Source of the DNA: DATKZH01 sp035528065
Lineage (GTDB): Bacteria; Planctomycetota; Planctomycetia; Pirellulales; Thermoguttaceae
Direction: 5' to 3'
DNA: 24,817 bases
NCBI GenBank assembly: GCA_035528065.1
Contig: DATKZH010000769.1
Span: 1-24,817, forward strand
The position numbers were made by a program, and so were the translations under genes. The notes under the pieces are model-generated. The model saw nothing but the letters and a program-made list of their open reading frames with translations. It was not told the origin of the DNA and made no database searches. Shown here piece after piece: positions 16,801 through 24,463 of the stretch (position 1 is its first letter; every line of letters begins with the position of its first letter).

Positions 16801-17834
16801 TCCAGGTGGGTAAGCTCGTGCCGCGGATTTCCGCGACGAGGTTCCAATCCAACTACCAGACCAACGAGATCGTACTGGAGCCGACGGGCTTGATCATGGG
16901 CGTGACTCCGAGGGTCAGCCCCGACGGGACCGTGACGATGGAGATCGACGCCCAGAAGTCGGATCTGGGACCCGAGGCGGAGGGAATTCCGGTCTCGGTC
17001 GTGGAAGGAACCGTGATCCGCCAGCCGAGCATCAACATCACGCTGGCCCAGACCACCGTCAGCGCGGCCAGCGGCGAGACAGTCGTGCTGGGCGGACTGA
17101 TCACCACCAAGAAGGTCGGCATCCATCGCCGGGTCCCCTGGCTGCACAACATCCCCGTGCTGGGGAATCTCTTTCGCTACGATCAGGATAGCGACATCCG
17201 CGCCGAATTGCTGATTATCCTCACTCCTCGCGTTATCCAGAGTACGGAAGAGGCCGAGCGGATCAAGCAGGTCGAGGCGGGCCGCATGAGCTGGTGCCTG
17301 AGCGACGTGCACGCGATCCACGGGCCGACCGGGCTGTACGACGACCGCGACTCCTCCGCGTGGCAAGGAACCGGCGAAGTGATCTATCCGGACCTCAATC
17401 CCCGCGGGCTGACGCCGGGGGAATTCGTCCCCAAGGAGGTCAATCCGGACGACCTACCCCTGTCGCCCCCCATCAAAGATACGCCGCAAGCAGCGCCCTC
17501 CGAGGACCGGCGCAAGCTGCCACCCAAAGGCTGGGACTCCCTTCCGGAAGGCGGCTTTCCCGCCGAGCCGGCAGCGAACGAGGGCGCCAACCACGCGCCG
17601 CAGGGCGGCCAGCCCTCCCCGGCCGTCCAGCAGACTTCCTGGATGTCTCCGCCACCGAGTGAAGCGCCGCAGCGCTACCCCGCCGCACAAGGGCTGGTCT
17701 CCACGGAGTTCTCGGTCCCTCTCCGTTCGAATGAGCCGCCGGCCCATCCGGAGATGCCCTCCTCCGACGAGTCCGGGCCTCCCGAGCGAGAGTCGAAAAA
17801 CCCCTTCCGCCGCTTCCTGTTCGCGAAACCTTAG
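13803..17834 (+). CDS. gspD: Extended type II secretion secretin GspD
   Basis: This outer-membrane channel of the T2SS starts at a GTG at 13803 and has 1343 residues, about twice the usual 600-750. A signal peptide ends near ALAFCVSAGAQ (about residue 36). Then come about nine secretin_N-type repeats, roughly at 43-104, 114-172, 196-277, 285-431, 435-503, 507-573, 579-674, 678-760 and 763-843. Each has a first strand of the PLKYxxA type and ends with NxLII...L(D). Repeat 4 carries an insertion of about 75 residues. The secretin domain at 844-1146 shows VLSASSEGISVLIRALEERS, VPWLHNIPVLGNLF (1111-1124) and RAELLIILTPRVI. A Pro/Ser/Glu-rich tail of about 197 residues follows. It is 15 nt upstream of a lipoprotein gene. 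Confidence 0.93.
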   Translation: MKSSLERPGPVWLRACVRLAACSLLALAFCVSAGAQTDAGGDYEVYPLRYKSAADVEKMLAEMLSDLGGATHVVADLRRNQILLRGPEQAHRIARELVDSVDHPPGAKASTKPVVKVKGYPCPKSRLADVAEQLRLRFADRGGVRIAGDPQSSQLLVLAPIEVHELIARELATVGVGGAGSAANAKSLAKQVPGEQFVGLVYSQVDRIEPQLLRLLGSRLEPRPNRPPGRPDYLFVDAAGRRVELTVDRKGNGILIVGTQALVRQFVLLVHALDALEGPQQEPGRTVRIVPVHRADPTKVRQAVEAYRSGTGDRGSQRRGSGQPTVPGKQSPAKEGMGWSDRSNPGGVELVQYAVPSEGAGAEPSGRAAVEAIPTTEEELKALEAERDRLRELGEDVDIETLPDLNVIILRGRDRDIDEVSRIIAEIERLSAIAEPVIYVYALEHVSSAGLLEIIELVAEDVAGGRQGSVHITDLVKPNAILLIGWGEALEAIKELIARLDQPVAPQTQLRLFPLKNAAASAVSSTIDGFFSERSGLGPRVDIDADERTNCLIVRAAPRDMGEVELLVNQFDRADSDAVMQTRTHKLKHALAADVAATLQDAITAAAGGPGGPGDRKSAVLELLSADVEGQRLVKSGLLNDVQITPDSHTNTLIITAPAESMDLLMALIQELDSPTGVAQINVFEIVNGDANSLIEMFRNLLPSQAGTAGPQLAGAEGETTLVPVRFAVDVRTNSIIATGSEGDLAIIEALLLRLDAEEVEQRKNTVYRLKNSFAGDVAEAINEFLRSERAVEMAAAGTESPFRQIEREVVVVPELVTNSLIISATPRFYDEIEELVEQLDEAPAQVVIQVVIAEVLLDSMDEFGVELGIQDSLLFDRSLLGDLITTTRTIQQSTDQGIVTVTEDIIQSATNTPGFDFNNNPLGNSGSDRSIARSGNVAGQALSSFALGRLNSESGYGGLVLSASSEGISVLIRALEERSRIDILGRPQIMTLDNQPAYIQVGKLVPRISATRFQSNYQTNEIVLEPTGLIMGVTPRVSPDGTVTMEIDAQKSDLGPEAEGIPVSVVEGTVIRQPSINITLAQTTVSAASGETVVLGGLITTKKVGIHRRVPWLHNIPVLGNLFRYDQDSDIRAELLIILTPRVIQSTEEAERIKQVEAGRMSWCLSDVHAIHGPTGLYDDRDSSAWQGTGEVIYPDLNPRGLTPGEFVPKEVNPDDLPLSPPIKDTPQAAPSEDRRKLPPKGWDSLPEGGFPAEPAANEGANHAPQGGQPSPAVQQTSWMSPPPSEAPQRYPAAQGLVSTEFSVPLRSNEPPAHPEMPSSDESGPPERESKNPFRRFLFAKP

Positions 17835-17849
17835 GGCGAGCCCAATCGC

Positions 17850-18944
17850 ATGTCCGCAAGACCGACGAGGCAGCCAGGACGAGTTTCGGCCGGCAGGCTT
17901 CTCGCCAGGGCGGTCTGTGCCGCCGTGCTAGTGTTGTTGGCCGGGTCCGGCTGTAGCCAGCTCGATCTTCGCCAGTCCATGTCGTGGCCCTGGTCTAAGC
18001 CCGAGCCGGAAACGCCCGCCCGTATGATCGACACGTGGACCGATACCGTGCTGTGGCAGCCGGGCAAGGCGGGCGTGCGAGGCTTCGGCGGCCGGATCAT
18101 GTTCTTCCCGGAAGACGACGAAGATCCGGTCGTCGTCGATGGGACGCTCACCGTGTACGCCTTCGACGACGACGATCCCGATCCCGACAAGCCGCCCGTC
18201 AAGAAATACCTCTTCCTCGCCGAGAAGCTGCCAGGCCACTACAGCGAGTCGGAGGTCGGACATTCCTACAGCTTCTGGCTCCCTTGGGACGACGTCGGCG
18301 GTTCGGAGCGACAGATCGGCTTGATCACCCGTTTCGAAGACAAGGAAGGCAAGGTGGTGATGTCGAAGGTCGCCCATAAGACCTTGCCCGGCAAGACGAT
18401 CACACCCGGGGAAGAAGAGCCCCGGGACGCGGGCGCGATCAGCCGGCTGGACGACGACACGTCCGGCACGGTCCGGCAGGTGACCCATGAAGAGCCCATG
18501 GTAGCGCCCCCGAAGAAGAGCTCGGCGAGAATGACGACGACTGCCATCGCCCTGTCGCCGAGTTTCGCCAGGAGACTCGCGGCGGCCTCGGAATCCCAAG
18601 CGGGATCCGAGCCGGCCGTGAAACCCGGGAACCAAGCCCCCGAGAATGACAGCCGTATGTCCGAAGAGGGACAACCGCCCGCTACGGCTGACTCTCAGGC
18701 CGGGCGGTCGGCGGGGCCGAACGACTCGCCGGGGGAATCGGCTGCGGACGCTTCACGATCAGCTCGTCCCGGACGTTCGAGATTCCCGGCTCAAAAAGCA
18801 ACATCAGACGAGCAAGCTTACGGTCTCGCTCGGACGCGACCTCGCCCCGCAAGGTGGCCGTCCCCCCTTCCACGGACACCTCGACCCGAGCAGTTCCGAC
18901 CAGCGCAAGGGATGACTCCAGCCGGTGAGTCAGCCGGGAATTGA
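17850..18944 (+). CDS. Lipoprotein of unknown function, linked to the secretin
   Basis: This is a 364-residue ORF with an ATG 15 nt after the gspD stop. A basic N-terminus, a hydrophobic core and LLAGSGC with Cys35 indicate a lipoprotein signal, although the -3 residue is not the usual Leu. The probable conserved core spans about residues 59-185 (MIDTWTDTVLWQPGKAGVRG, GGRIMFFPEDDE, GTLTVYAFDDDD, SYSFWLPWDDVGG). I remember similar proteins as conserved hypotheticals in planctomycetes but know no function. The tail beyond about residue 200 is low complexity. The last 263 nt overlap the BON gene on the other strand, and that part reads like an antisense shadow. Being next to the secretin, it might act as a pilotin or secretin partner; this is inference. 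Confidence 0.7.
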   Translation: MSARPTRQPGRVSAGRLLARAVCAAVLVLLAGSGCSQLDLRQSMSWPWSKPEPETPARMIDTWTDTVLWQPGKAGVRGFGGRIMFFPEDDEDPVVVDGTLTVYAFDDDDPDPDKPPVKKYLFLAEKLPGHYSESEVGHSYSFWLPWDDVGGSERQIGLITRFEDKEGKVVMSKVAHKTLPGKTITPGEEEPRDAGAISRLDDDTSGTVRQVTHEEPMVAPPKKSSARMTTTAIALSPSFARRLAAASESQAGSEPAVKPGNQAPENDSRMSEEGQPPATADSQAGRSAGPNDSPGESAADASRSARPGRSRFPAQKATSDEQAYGLARTRPRPARWPSPLPRTPRPEQFRPAQGMTPAGESAGN

Positions 18945-19458
18945 GCTCCGCCGCCGGCCGTCGCGCGAAGTCGAAGCTGACGCTCAACCGGGGCTGGTAC
19001 ATCGCGGTCCTTTGCCGGCCCGATGCCGCTTGCGTGCGGTTCGCGTCGGGGCCCGACTGGACGCTCAGGTTGTCGTCGATGGCCGACCGGATCTGACCGT
19101 CGCCGTCCGCCTGCTGCCTCCCGACGAACCCTGCCGAATCCCGCGAATCCGTGCCGACGAAGTCGGTCGCCTGCCGGTTTCCACGCACGTACCGCGCCGA
19201 CGCATCCGGCATGCCTACCCCGGCAAAGGCCGAGCGACTATTCCCCGACGACCCGCTGCCCGAAGACCCACTGCCCGACGACTGGCCGCCAAGAAGCTGG
19301 CCGACGAGCGACCGCTGGCCGGTCCCCGATTGCCGACCCCGAGGCGGCGATATTCCTTGTCCGACGGTTCGATTGCCGAACAGTTGGGCACGGGCGCTGC
19401 CGGCCACGACCAGCCATCCGGCCACGGCCATCGCGATTACGATCCACTTTGCCCTCAT
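18682..19458 (-). CDS. Exported BON-domain protein with Gly/Ser-rich linker
   Basis: This is a leftward gene of 258 residues from the ATG at 19458. An upstream frame extension to 19641 lacks a signal peptide and is rejected. The N-terminus RAKWIVIAMAVAGWLVVAGSARAQ is a clear Sec signal with cleavage near residue 24. Residues about 58-75 are a Gly/Ser repeat (GQSSGSGSSGSGSSGNSRS). The C-terminal region (about 174-235) is BON-like: RLTHRLESSLALVGTARVEV, then GGTATLRGEVASERDRKLA and FEPGISNVRDELIV. BON domains are thought to bind phospholipid or envelope components. A Pro-rich tail ends the protein. Its 3' end converges on and overlaps the lipoprotein ORF. A link to secretion is not shown. Confidence 0.85.
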   Translation of the reverse strand: MRAKWIVIAMAVAGWLVVAGSARAQLFGNRTVGQGISPPRGRQSGTGQRSLVGQLLGGQSSGSGSSGSGSSGNSRSAFAGVGMPDASARYVRGNRQATDFVGTDSRDSAGFVGRQQADGDGQIRSAIDDNLSVQSGPDANRTQAASGRQRTAMYQPRLSVSFDFARRPAAELNSRLTHRLESSLALVGTARVEVSVEGGTATLRGEVASERDRKLARLMLLFEPGISNVRDELIVKRPQPIPPASRSAPPTARPESQP

Positions 19459-19747
19459 TGGGAGAACCCTCGGTCTTTCCGGTCCGCCTCGTTCTTGCCG
19501 ATCCCAACCTTCAGTGTAGCAAGGATCGAACCGGCCAACTACCAGGAGACGGCCCGCCCTGGAGCAGCCCGCTACCAGCCCACCAGCCCGGGGGGGCAAT
19601 CGGCGGTGCCATCCCGGCGACTCGATCGCGTAATCGGCCACCGAGACGACGGTCGACCCGCGGGATTGCGTGGGTTACACTATACTAGGCTGGAATCTCC
19701 CAGATCTGAGGCAGACGGGGTCGGCAGCCCATTGTGGGGGTCGCGAC
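19459..19747. other. Divergent region between the BON and FHA genes
   Basis: Together with the FHA promoter and leader, this makes a 385-nt gap (19459-19843). A good -10-like TATACT lies at 19681-19686, also readable leftward as TATAGT, but neither strand shows a matching -35. No open frame with coding character is seen. The BON gene promoter presumably lies here but could not be fixed. Confidence 0.4.
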
Positions 19748-19777
19748 TTGACCGTCAATCGGCTTGCGTGATATAAG
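19748..19777 (+). promoter_or_regulatory. Sigma70-like promoter of the FHA gene
   Basis: TTGACC (19748-19753) and TATAAG (19772-19777) are each five of six matches, with an 18-nt spacer. The predicted transcription start falls at about 19784, and the leader is about 60 nt. Confidence 0.55.
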
Positions 19778-19783
19778 CCCATG

Positions 19784-19800
19784 GTGCCCCCCGGGGGCAC
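19784..19800. promoter_or_regulatory. 17-bp palindrome at the predicted transcription start
   Basis: Arms GTGCCCCC and GGGGGCAC are perfect inverted repeats around one central base. They sit directly at the predicted +1 of the FHA promoter, a common operator position. The sequence could equally form a hairpin at the mRNA 5' end. Confidence 0.5.
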
Positions 19801-19843
19801 TCTGCCGGAACGCGTCTGCCCGCTGCATTCCGAGTGATTGGCC

Positions 19844-20518
19844 ATGGCGCTGGTGACGTTGCGAGTACTGGACGGTGCGGATCGGGGCCGCGTGTTCGCG
19901 GACCTCTCCACCCCGGTCACCATCGGACGCGAGGAGGGAAACACGGTCCAACTGAACGATGAGCGGATCAGCCGCTTCCACATCAAGATTCAGGACGACC
20001 AAGAGAAGCTGGTGCTGACCGATCTGGAGAGCACCAACGGCACCAAGGTCAACGGGGAGAGCGTCCAACTGTGGATCCTCCGCCACGGCGACGTGGTCAT
20101 GCTGGGGCGGACCGTGCTCTTGTTCGGCTCCGAGGAGGAGATCGCCCAGCGGCTGGCCGCCCTGCGGGGCGTCGACGTCTCGGCCGGCGCCACCCTCAGC
20201 GGCGAGGAGAGCGACCAGTCCTCGCCGCCGATCTCCCTGGAGTTCGAGCTGGCCTTCGGCAACGAGCCCGACGCCCAGGGCACGCTCCACACGCTGCTGC
20301 CCCCGGAGCTGCCCGCGGGTCTGAGCCCCGGCCAGGCCGCCCAGCTCTCCGAGATGCTCCAGTACTTCCACCTGCGGATGCGTGGGTTGGTCCAGTCGGT
20401 GAAGACCAAACGCAAGTCGGAGCAGGTCCTTCTCAATCTGCGCCAATGGCAGAACCTCCTCGACCTGCACGATCGGGTCGCCGGCTACCTCCGCAGCATC
20501 GGGGAGCCGGACCGGTAG
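19844..20518 (+). CDS. FHA-domain protein
   Basis: This is a 224-residue cytoplasmic protein. I take the ATG at 19844; a TTG two codons upstream is in frame. The N-terminal 95 residues form a forkhead-associated domain with the signature residues GRE (28-30), SRFH (43-46) and TNGTKVN (64-70), so it should bind phosphothreonine peptides. After a Ser/Glu-rich linker, the C-terminal part (about 150-220) is helical with LSPGQAAQLSEMLQYFHLRM and a basic stretch KTKRKSEQ; it matches no family I recognise. It is monocistronic, with its own promoter. FHA proteins often work with Ser/Thr kinases, which planctomycetes have in number, but no kinase lies in this window. There is no sign that it belongs to the gsp machinery. 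Confidence 0.9.
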   Translation: MALVTLRVLDGADRGRVFADLSTPVTIGREEGNTVQLNDERISRFHIKIQDDQEKLVLTDLESTNGTKVNGESVQLWILRHGDVVMLGRTVLLFGSEEEIAQRLAALRGVDVSAGATLSGEESDQSSPPISLEFELAFGNEPDAQGTLHTLLPPELPAGLSPGQAAQLSEMLQYFHLRMRGLVQSVKTKRKSEQVLLNLRQWQNLLDLHDRVAGYLRSIGEPDR

Positions 20519-20798
20519 CGCCAGGATGCCGCCGCGCCGATCGATCCGCAGCACCATGCACGAGTCACGTAGCGCCGGCTTCCGGCTCGTGTGATTGCCG
20601 GTCCAGGCATGATGACTCCTTGGGAACTCGGGCATGACGCCTGTGCTGCGCGAGGAACCTGCGAACAGGCCCAATCCGGGCCAAGCCGCGATCGATCGAG
20701 TCGACGCAAGGGCAATACTGCACGTCGGTTGCGCAAGCTCGTCCCCTCCGCGCCGCCTTGCACCCCCCGGCCGGCCTCCTAGAATTCCTCGTCGGCCG
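20519..20798. other. FHA-dnaE intergenic region with hairpin
   Basis: Most of a 352-nt gap without a supported gene. An interrupted stem-loop (CACG/CGTG outside at 20566-20569 and 20588-20591; GCCGG/CCGGC inside at 20574-20578 and 20582-20586) follows the FHA stop by about 48 nt and may end that transcript, though no U-run follows. The rest shows no structure I can name. Confidence 0.4.
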
Positions 20799-20807
20799 TG
20801 GTACAAT
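20799..20807 (+). promoter_or_regulatory. Extended -10 promoter of dnaE
   Basis: TG-G-TACAAT is an extended -10 element; TACAAT matches the consensus at five of six. No good -35 is present at the right distance, which extended -10 promoters tolerate. It lies 63 nt before the dnaE ATG. Confidence 0.5.
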
Positions 20808-20870
20808 CGCGATCCTCTTGCGGAGTCGTCCTGAACGACGGATCGCCGATGCTTCTCACGGGGGAGAAGG

Positions 20871-23800
20871 ATGAGCACACCGCCCTTTGTCCATCTGCAC
20901 TGTCACAGCCATTACAGCCTCCTCGACGGGGCAGGACGGATCGACCGGCTGGTCGAACAGGCCAAGGCGCTGCGGATGAGCGCCCTGGCCCTCACCGATC
21001 ACGGCAACCTCTACGGGGCGCTGGAGTTCTACCGCAAGGCCCACGACGTCGGGATCAAGCCGATCCTCGGCTACGAGGCGTACGTGGCGCCGGGCCGTCG
21101 CTTCGACAAGGACGCCGGCAGCATGAAGGACGCCAGCTACCACCTCACCCTGCTCGCCCAAAACCGCACCGGCTTTCAGAACCTGCTCAAGCTCGCCTCG
21201 GCCGCCTTCATCGAAGGGTTCTATTTCCGCCCCCGCATCGACAAGCAGCTTCTGGCCGAGCACAACGAGGGGCTGATCTGCCTCAGCGGTTGCGCGTCGA
21301 GCGAGCTCAGCCGGACGCTCGAAGCCGGCACCGAGCCGGCCATCGAGAAGGCCTGCCAAATCGCCCAATGGTACCACGACGTGTTCGGCGACCGGTACTA
21401 CCTGGAGATCCAGAACAACGGCCTGGCCATTCAAGACGTCGCCCGGGAAGGGACCGCCGAGGTCGCCAAACGGCTGGGGATCCCCCTGGTGGCCACCAGC
21501 GACGTCCACTACGTCCGCCGCGAGGATCACGACGCCCAGGACATCCTCCTCTGCGTCAACACGAGCAGGTTCCGCACCGACACCAACCGCATGCGCATGG
21601 AGACCCGCGAGTTCTATCTCCGCAGCCCCGAGGAGATGTACGAGGCGTTCCCCGGCCACGAGGACGCCGTCCGCCGCACCCGGGAGATTGCCGACAGCGT
21701 CGACGTCCAGCTCGAGTTGGGCCATCGCCACTTCCCCGTCTTCACTCCGCCGGAGGGCACGCCGTCGGACGCGTACCTCCGCCAGTTGTGCCTCGAGGGG
21801 CTCCAGCGGCGCTACCAGGGCGACCCGAAACGCTGCCCGGATGGAGAGCTTTCCGCCGAAGTGCTCCAGCGGCTTGACCGCGAGCTGGAGGTGATCAACA
21901 CACTCGGATTCCCCAACTACTTCCTCATCGTTTGGGACTTCGTCCGCTTCGCCCGCGAGCAGGGCATCGCGGCCACCGCGCGGGGCTCGGGCGTGGGCTC
22001 GCTGGTGTGCTACGCCCTCTACTTGAGCCACGTCTGTCCGCTCCAGTACGACCTCCTTTTCGAGCGATTCCTCGACGTGAATCGCCGCGAAGCGCCCGAC
22101 ATCGACATCGACTTCTGCCAGCAGCGCCGCGGCGAGGTGATCCAGTACGTCAAGGACGAATACGGCACCGAGAACGTCGCCCAGATCGGCACCTTCGGCA
22201 CCATGGCCGCCCGCGCCGCCATCCGCGACGTGGGCCGCGTCCTGGGGCTCTCCATCCCCCGGGTGAACGAAATCGTGGCCCTGGTCCCCGATCAGCTCGG
22301 CATCACGCTGGAAAAAGCTCTGGAGAAGAGCGACGACCTCCGCAGGGCCTACGACGACCACGGCGAGGTCCGCGAGCTGTTGGACTTCGCCATGCAGATC
22401 GAAGGCCTGGCACGCAACGTCGGCACCCACGCGGCGGCCGTGGTCATCGCCGACCGGCCGCTCACCGACTACGTCCCCCTCGGTCGAGTGCAGGGGAAGG
22501 AGGAAATCATCACCCAGTGGGCCATGGGCGACGTGGAACGCGCCGGTCTGTTGAAGATGGACTTCCTCGGCTTGCGCAACCTGACCATCCTCTCCAAGGT
22601 CGTCGAGATCATCCATCAGACCACCGGCGAGCGCGTCGATCCCTACCGCTTCCCCCTCGACGACCCCGAGACCTTCGACCTGCTCTGCCGCGGCGAGACC
22701 AAGGGCATCTTCCAGCTCGAAAGCGGCGGGATCCGCGACCTGTTGCAGCGGATGAAGCCCGATCACTTCCGCGACGTCATCGCCACCAACGCCCTCTACC
22801 GGCCCGGCCCGCTCGAAGGCGGCATGGTCGACGACTACATCCTGGTCAAGCACGGCCGCAAGAAGGCCGAGTACAAGCATCCCGTGATGGCCGAGGTCCT
22901 CGAAGAGACCCACGGCGTGATGGTCTACCAGGAACAGGTGATGCGGATCCTCAACCGGCTCGGCGGGATCGAGCTGGCCAACGCCTACACCTGCATCAAG
23001 GCCATCAGCAAGAAAAAGCTGCCCACGATCGCCAAGTTCCGCGAGCGATTCGTCGAAGGCGCCCATGCCAACGGGCTGAAAAAGAAGGAAGCCGACGAGC
23101 TGTTCGGGCTGATCGAGAAGTTCGCCGGCTACGGGTTCAACAAGAGCCATTCCACGGCCTACGCCCTGATCGCCTACATGACGGCCTACCTCAAGGCACA
23201 CTGGCCGGTGGAGTTCATGGCCGCGCTCCTCTCCAGCGACATGCCCAACCGCAACTTCACCCGCAAGGACTCCACGGTCGAGCACCTGGAGGACTGCGCC
23301 CGGATGAAGATCGAGGTCGTCCCGCCCGACGTCAGCCGCTCCGAGCCCGAGTTCGCCGTGGCCGACGGCCAGATCGTCTTCGGGCTGGCGGCGATCAAGG
23401 GGTGCGGGCATTCCGCCGCCCGGGCGATCAGCGCCGCCCGAGCCGCCGACGGCCCCTTCCGCAGCCTGTTCGACTTCTGCGAGCGGATCGATCCGAGCGC
23501 GGTCAACCGCTCCACGATCGAGACGCTCGTCAAGGCCGGCGCCTTCGACTCCCTGCCCGGCTCCCCCCGCCGCGCGCAGCTCTTCCAGGCGGTCGATCGG
23601 GCCATGCAGAGTGGGGCCGCCAAGTCCGCCGACCGGCGAAGCGGGCAACTGGGCCTGTTCGACGACCAGGACGACGACGAAGACGAGCCGGCCGCCGTCA
23701 ATCTCCCCGACGTCCCCGAGTGGGACCAACGCGACAAGCTGGCCAAGGAGAAGGAAGTCCTCGGGTTCTATCTCTCCAGCCACCCCTTGGCCGAGTACCA

Positions 23801-24449
23801 GTCGACCCTCTCCACCTACTGCTCCCACACCACCGTCGAAGCGGCCGCGCTGGGGCACCGCACCGAAAACGTGACGCTCGGCGGGATGCTCTCGGCGGTC
23901 AAGTTCTCCCACACCAAGAACCCCCGCCCCGGCAGCCCCTCCCGCTACGCCATGTTTGACCTGGAAGACATGGCCGGCGCGATGCGGTGCATCCTCTGGC
24001 CCGACCAGTTCGTCCAGTACGCCGAACGGGTCCAGCCCGACGCGGTCGTCGTCGCCGTGGGCACGATCGACAAGCGGGGCGGCGGCGACGAGGCCAACCT
24101 GATCGTCAACCAGCTATTGACGCCCGAGGAGGCCAAGAGCCGCTTCACCCGGGGGATCGTCATCCGCGTCTTCGAGCAGGCCCACGGCGAAGAAGCCCTC
24201 GACAAGCTCCGGGAGATCCTCCGCGGCTATCCCGGCCCCTGCGAGGTCCAGCTTGTCATCCTCCTGGCCGACGGCACCCGCGTCCCCCTCGCCTGCGAGC
24301 GTCCCACGGTGAAGATCGACGACGACCAGATGCGCCGCCGCGTCGACGACCTCCTCGGTCCCGGCAACTTCTGCCTCCTGCTCAACTCACCGCGAACCTC
24401 CAACGGCCGTTCCAACGCCCGTTCCAACGCCCGCTCGCGGCCGCGTTGA
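20871..24449 (+). CDS. dnaE: DNA polymerase III subunit alpha
   Basis: This is the replicative DNA polymerase catalytic subunit, 1192 residues, a normal length for DnaE. A GGGGGAG/AAGG stretch lies right before the ATG. The N-terminal PHP domain has HLHCHSHYSLLDG (8-20) and LTDHGNLYGALEFY. The polymerase core has RGSGVGSLV, PDIDIDF (Asp410, Asp412, Asp414) and the third acidic residue Asp564 in MDFLGLRNLT. Other family blocks are NALYRPGPLEGGMVDDYI and GYGFNKSHSTAYALIAY. QLGLF at 926-930 fits a sliding-clamp binding motif, followed by an OB-fold-like region. The C-terminus ends in a short Asn/Arg/Ser tail coded by a 12-bp tandem repeat. It is a housekeeping gene with no sign of transfer. Confidence 0.97.
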   Translation: MSTPPFVHLHCHSHYSLLDGAGRIDRLVEQAKALRMSALALTDHGNLYGALEFYRKAHDVGIKPILGYEAYVAPGRRFDKDAGSMKDASYHLTLLAQNRTGFQNLLKLASAAFIEGFYFRPRIDKQLLAEHNEGLICLSGCASSELSRTLEAGTEPAIEKACQIAQWYHDVFGDRYYLEIQNNGLAIQDVAREGTAEVAKRLGIPLVATSDVHYVRREDHDAQDILLCVNTSRFRTDTNRMRMETREFYLRSPEEMYEAFPGHEDAVRRTREIADSVDVQLELGHRHFPVFTPPEGTPSDAYLRQLCLEGLQRRYQGDPKRCPDGELSAEVLQRLDRELEVINTLGFPNYFLIVWDFVRFAREQGIAATARGSGVGSLVCYALYLSHVCPLQYDLLFERFLDVNRREAPDIDIDFCQQRRGEVIQYVKDEYGTENVAQIGTFGTMAARAAIRDVGRVLGLSIPRVNEIVALVPDQLGITLEKALEKSDDLRRAYDDHGEVRELLDFAMQIEGLARNVGTHAAAVVIADRPLTDYVPLGRVQGKEEIITQWAMGDVERAGLLKMDFLGLRNLTILSKVVEIIHQTTGERVDPYRFPLDDPETFDLLCRGETKGIFQLESGGIRDLLQRMKPDHFRDVIATNALYRPGPLEGGMVDDYILVKHGRKKAEYKHPVMAEVLEETHGVMVYQEQVMRILNRLGGIELANAYTCIKAISKKKLPTIAKFRERFVEGAHANGLKKKEADELFGLIEKFAGYGFNKSHSTAYALIAYMTAYLKAHWPVEFMAALLSSDMPNRNFTRKDSTVEHLEDCARMKIEVVPPDVSRSEPEFAVADGQIVFGLAAIKGCGHSAARAISAARAADGPFRSLFDFCERIDPSAVNRSTIETLVKAGAFDSLPGSPRRAQLFQAVDRAMQSGAAKSADRRSGQLGLFDDQDDDEDEPAAVNLPDVPEWDQRDKLAKEKEVLGFYLSSHPLAEYQSTLSTYCSHTTVEAAALGHRTENVTLGGMLSAVKFSHTKNPRPGSPSRYAMFDLEDMAGAMRCILWPDQFVQYAERVQPDAVVVAVGTIDKRGGGDEANLIVNQLLTPEEAKSRFTRGIVIRVFEQAHGEEALDKLREILRGYPGPCEVQLVILLADGTRVPLACERPTVKIDDDQMRRRVDDLLGPGNFCLLLNSPRTSNGRSNARSNARSRPR
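24397..24432 (+). repeat. 12-bp tandem repeat at the dnaE 3' end
   Basis: Three 12-nt units (24397-24408 diverged, 24409-24420 and 24421-24432 identical, gttccaacgccc) encode the Asn/Arg/Ser repeats at the extreme C-terminus of DnaE. Confidence 0.7.
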
Positions 24450-24463
24450 GCCAAGCTCCGTCG

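Noticed and set aside
19459..19641. Upstream extension of the BON protein
   Set aside because: The extension has no ribosome site and would bury a clear signal peptide that begins at 19458.
20856..23912. Leftward open frame of 1018 codons opposite dnaE
   Set aside because: dnaE is unmistakable in the other direction with all catalytic motifs; the long reverse frame is an effect of high GC and codon bias, and its product resembles no family.
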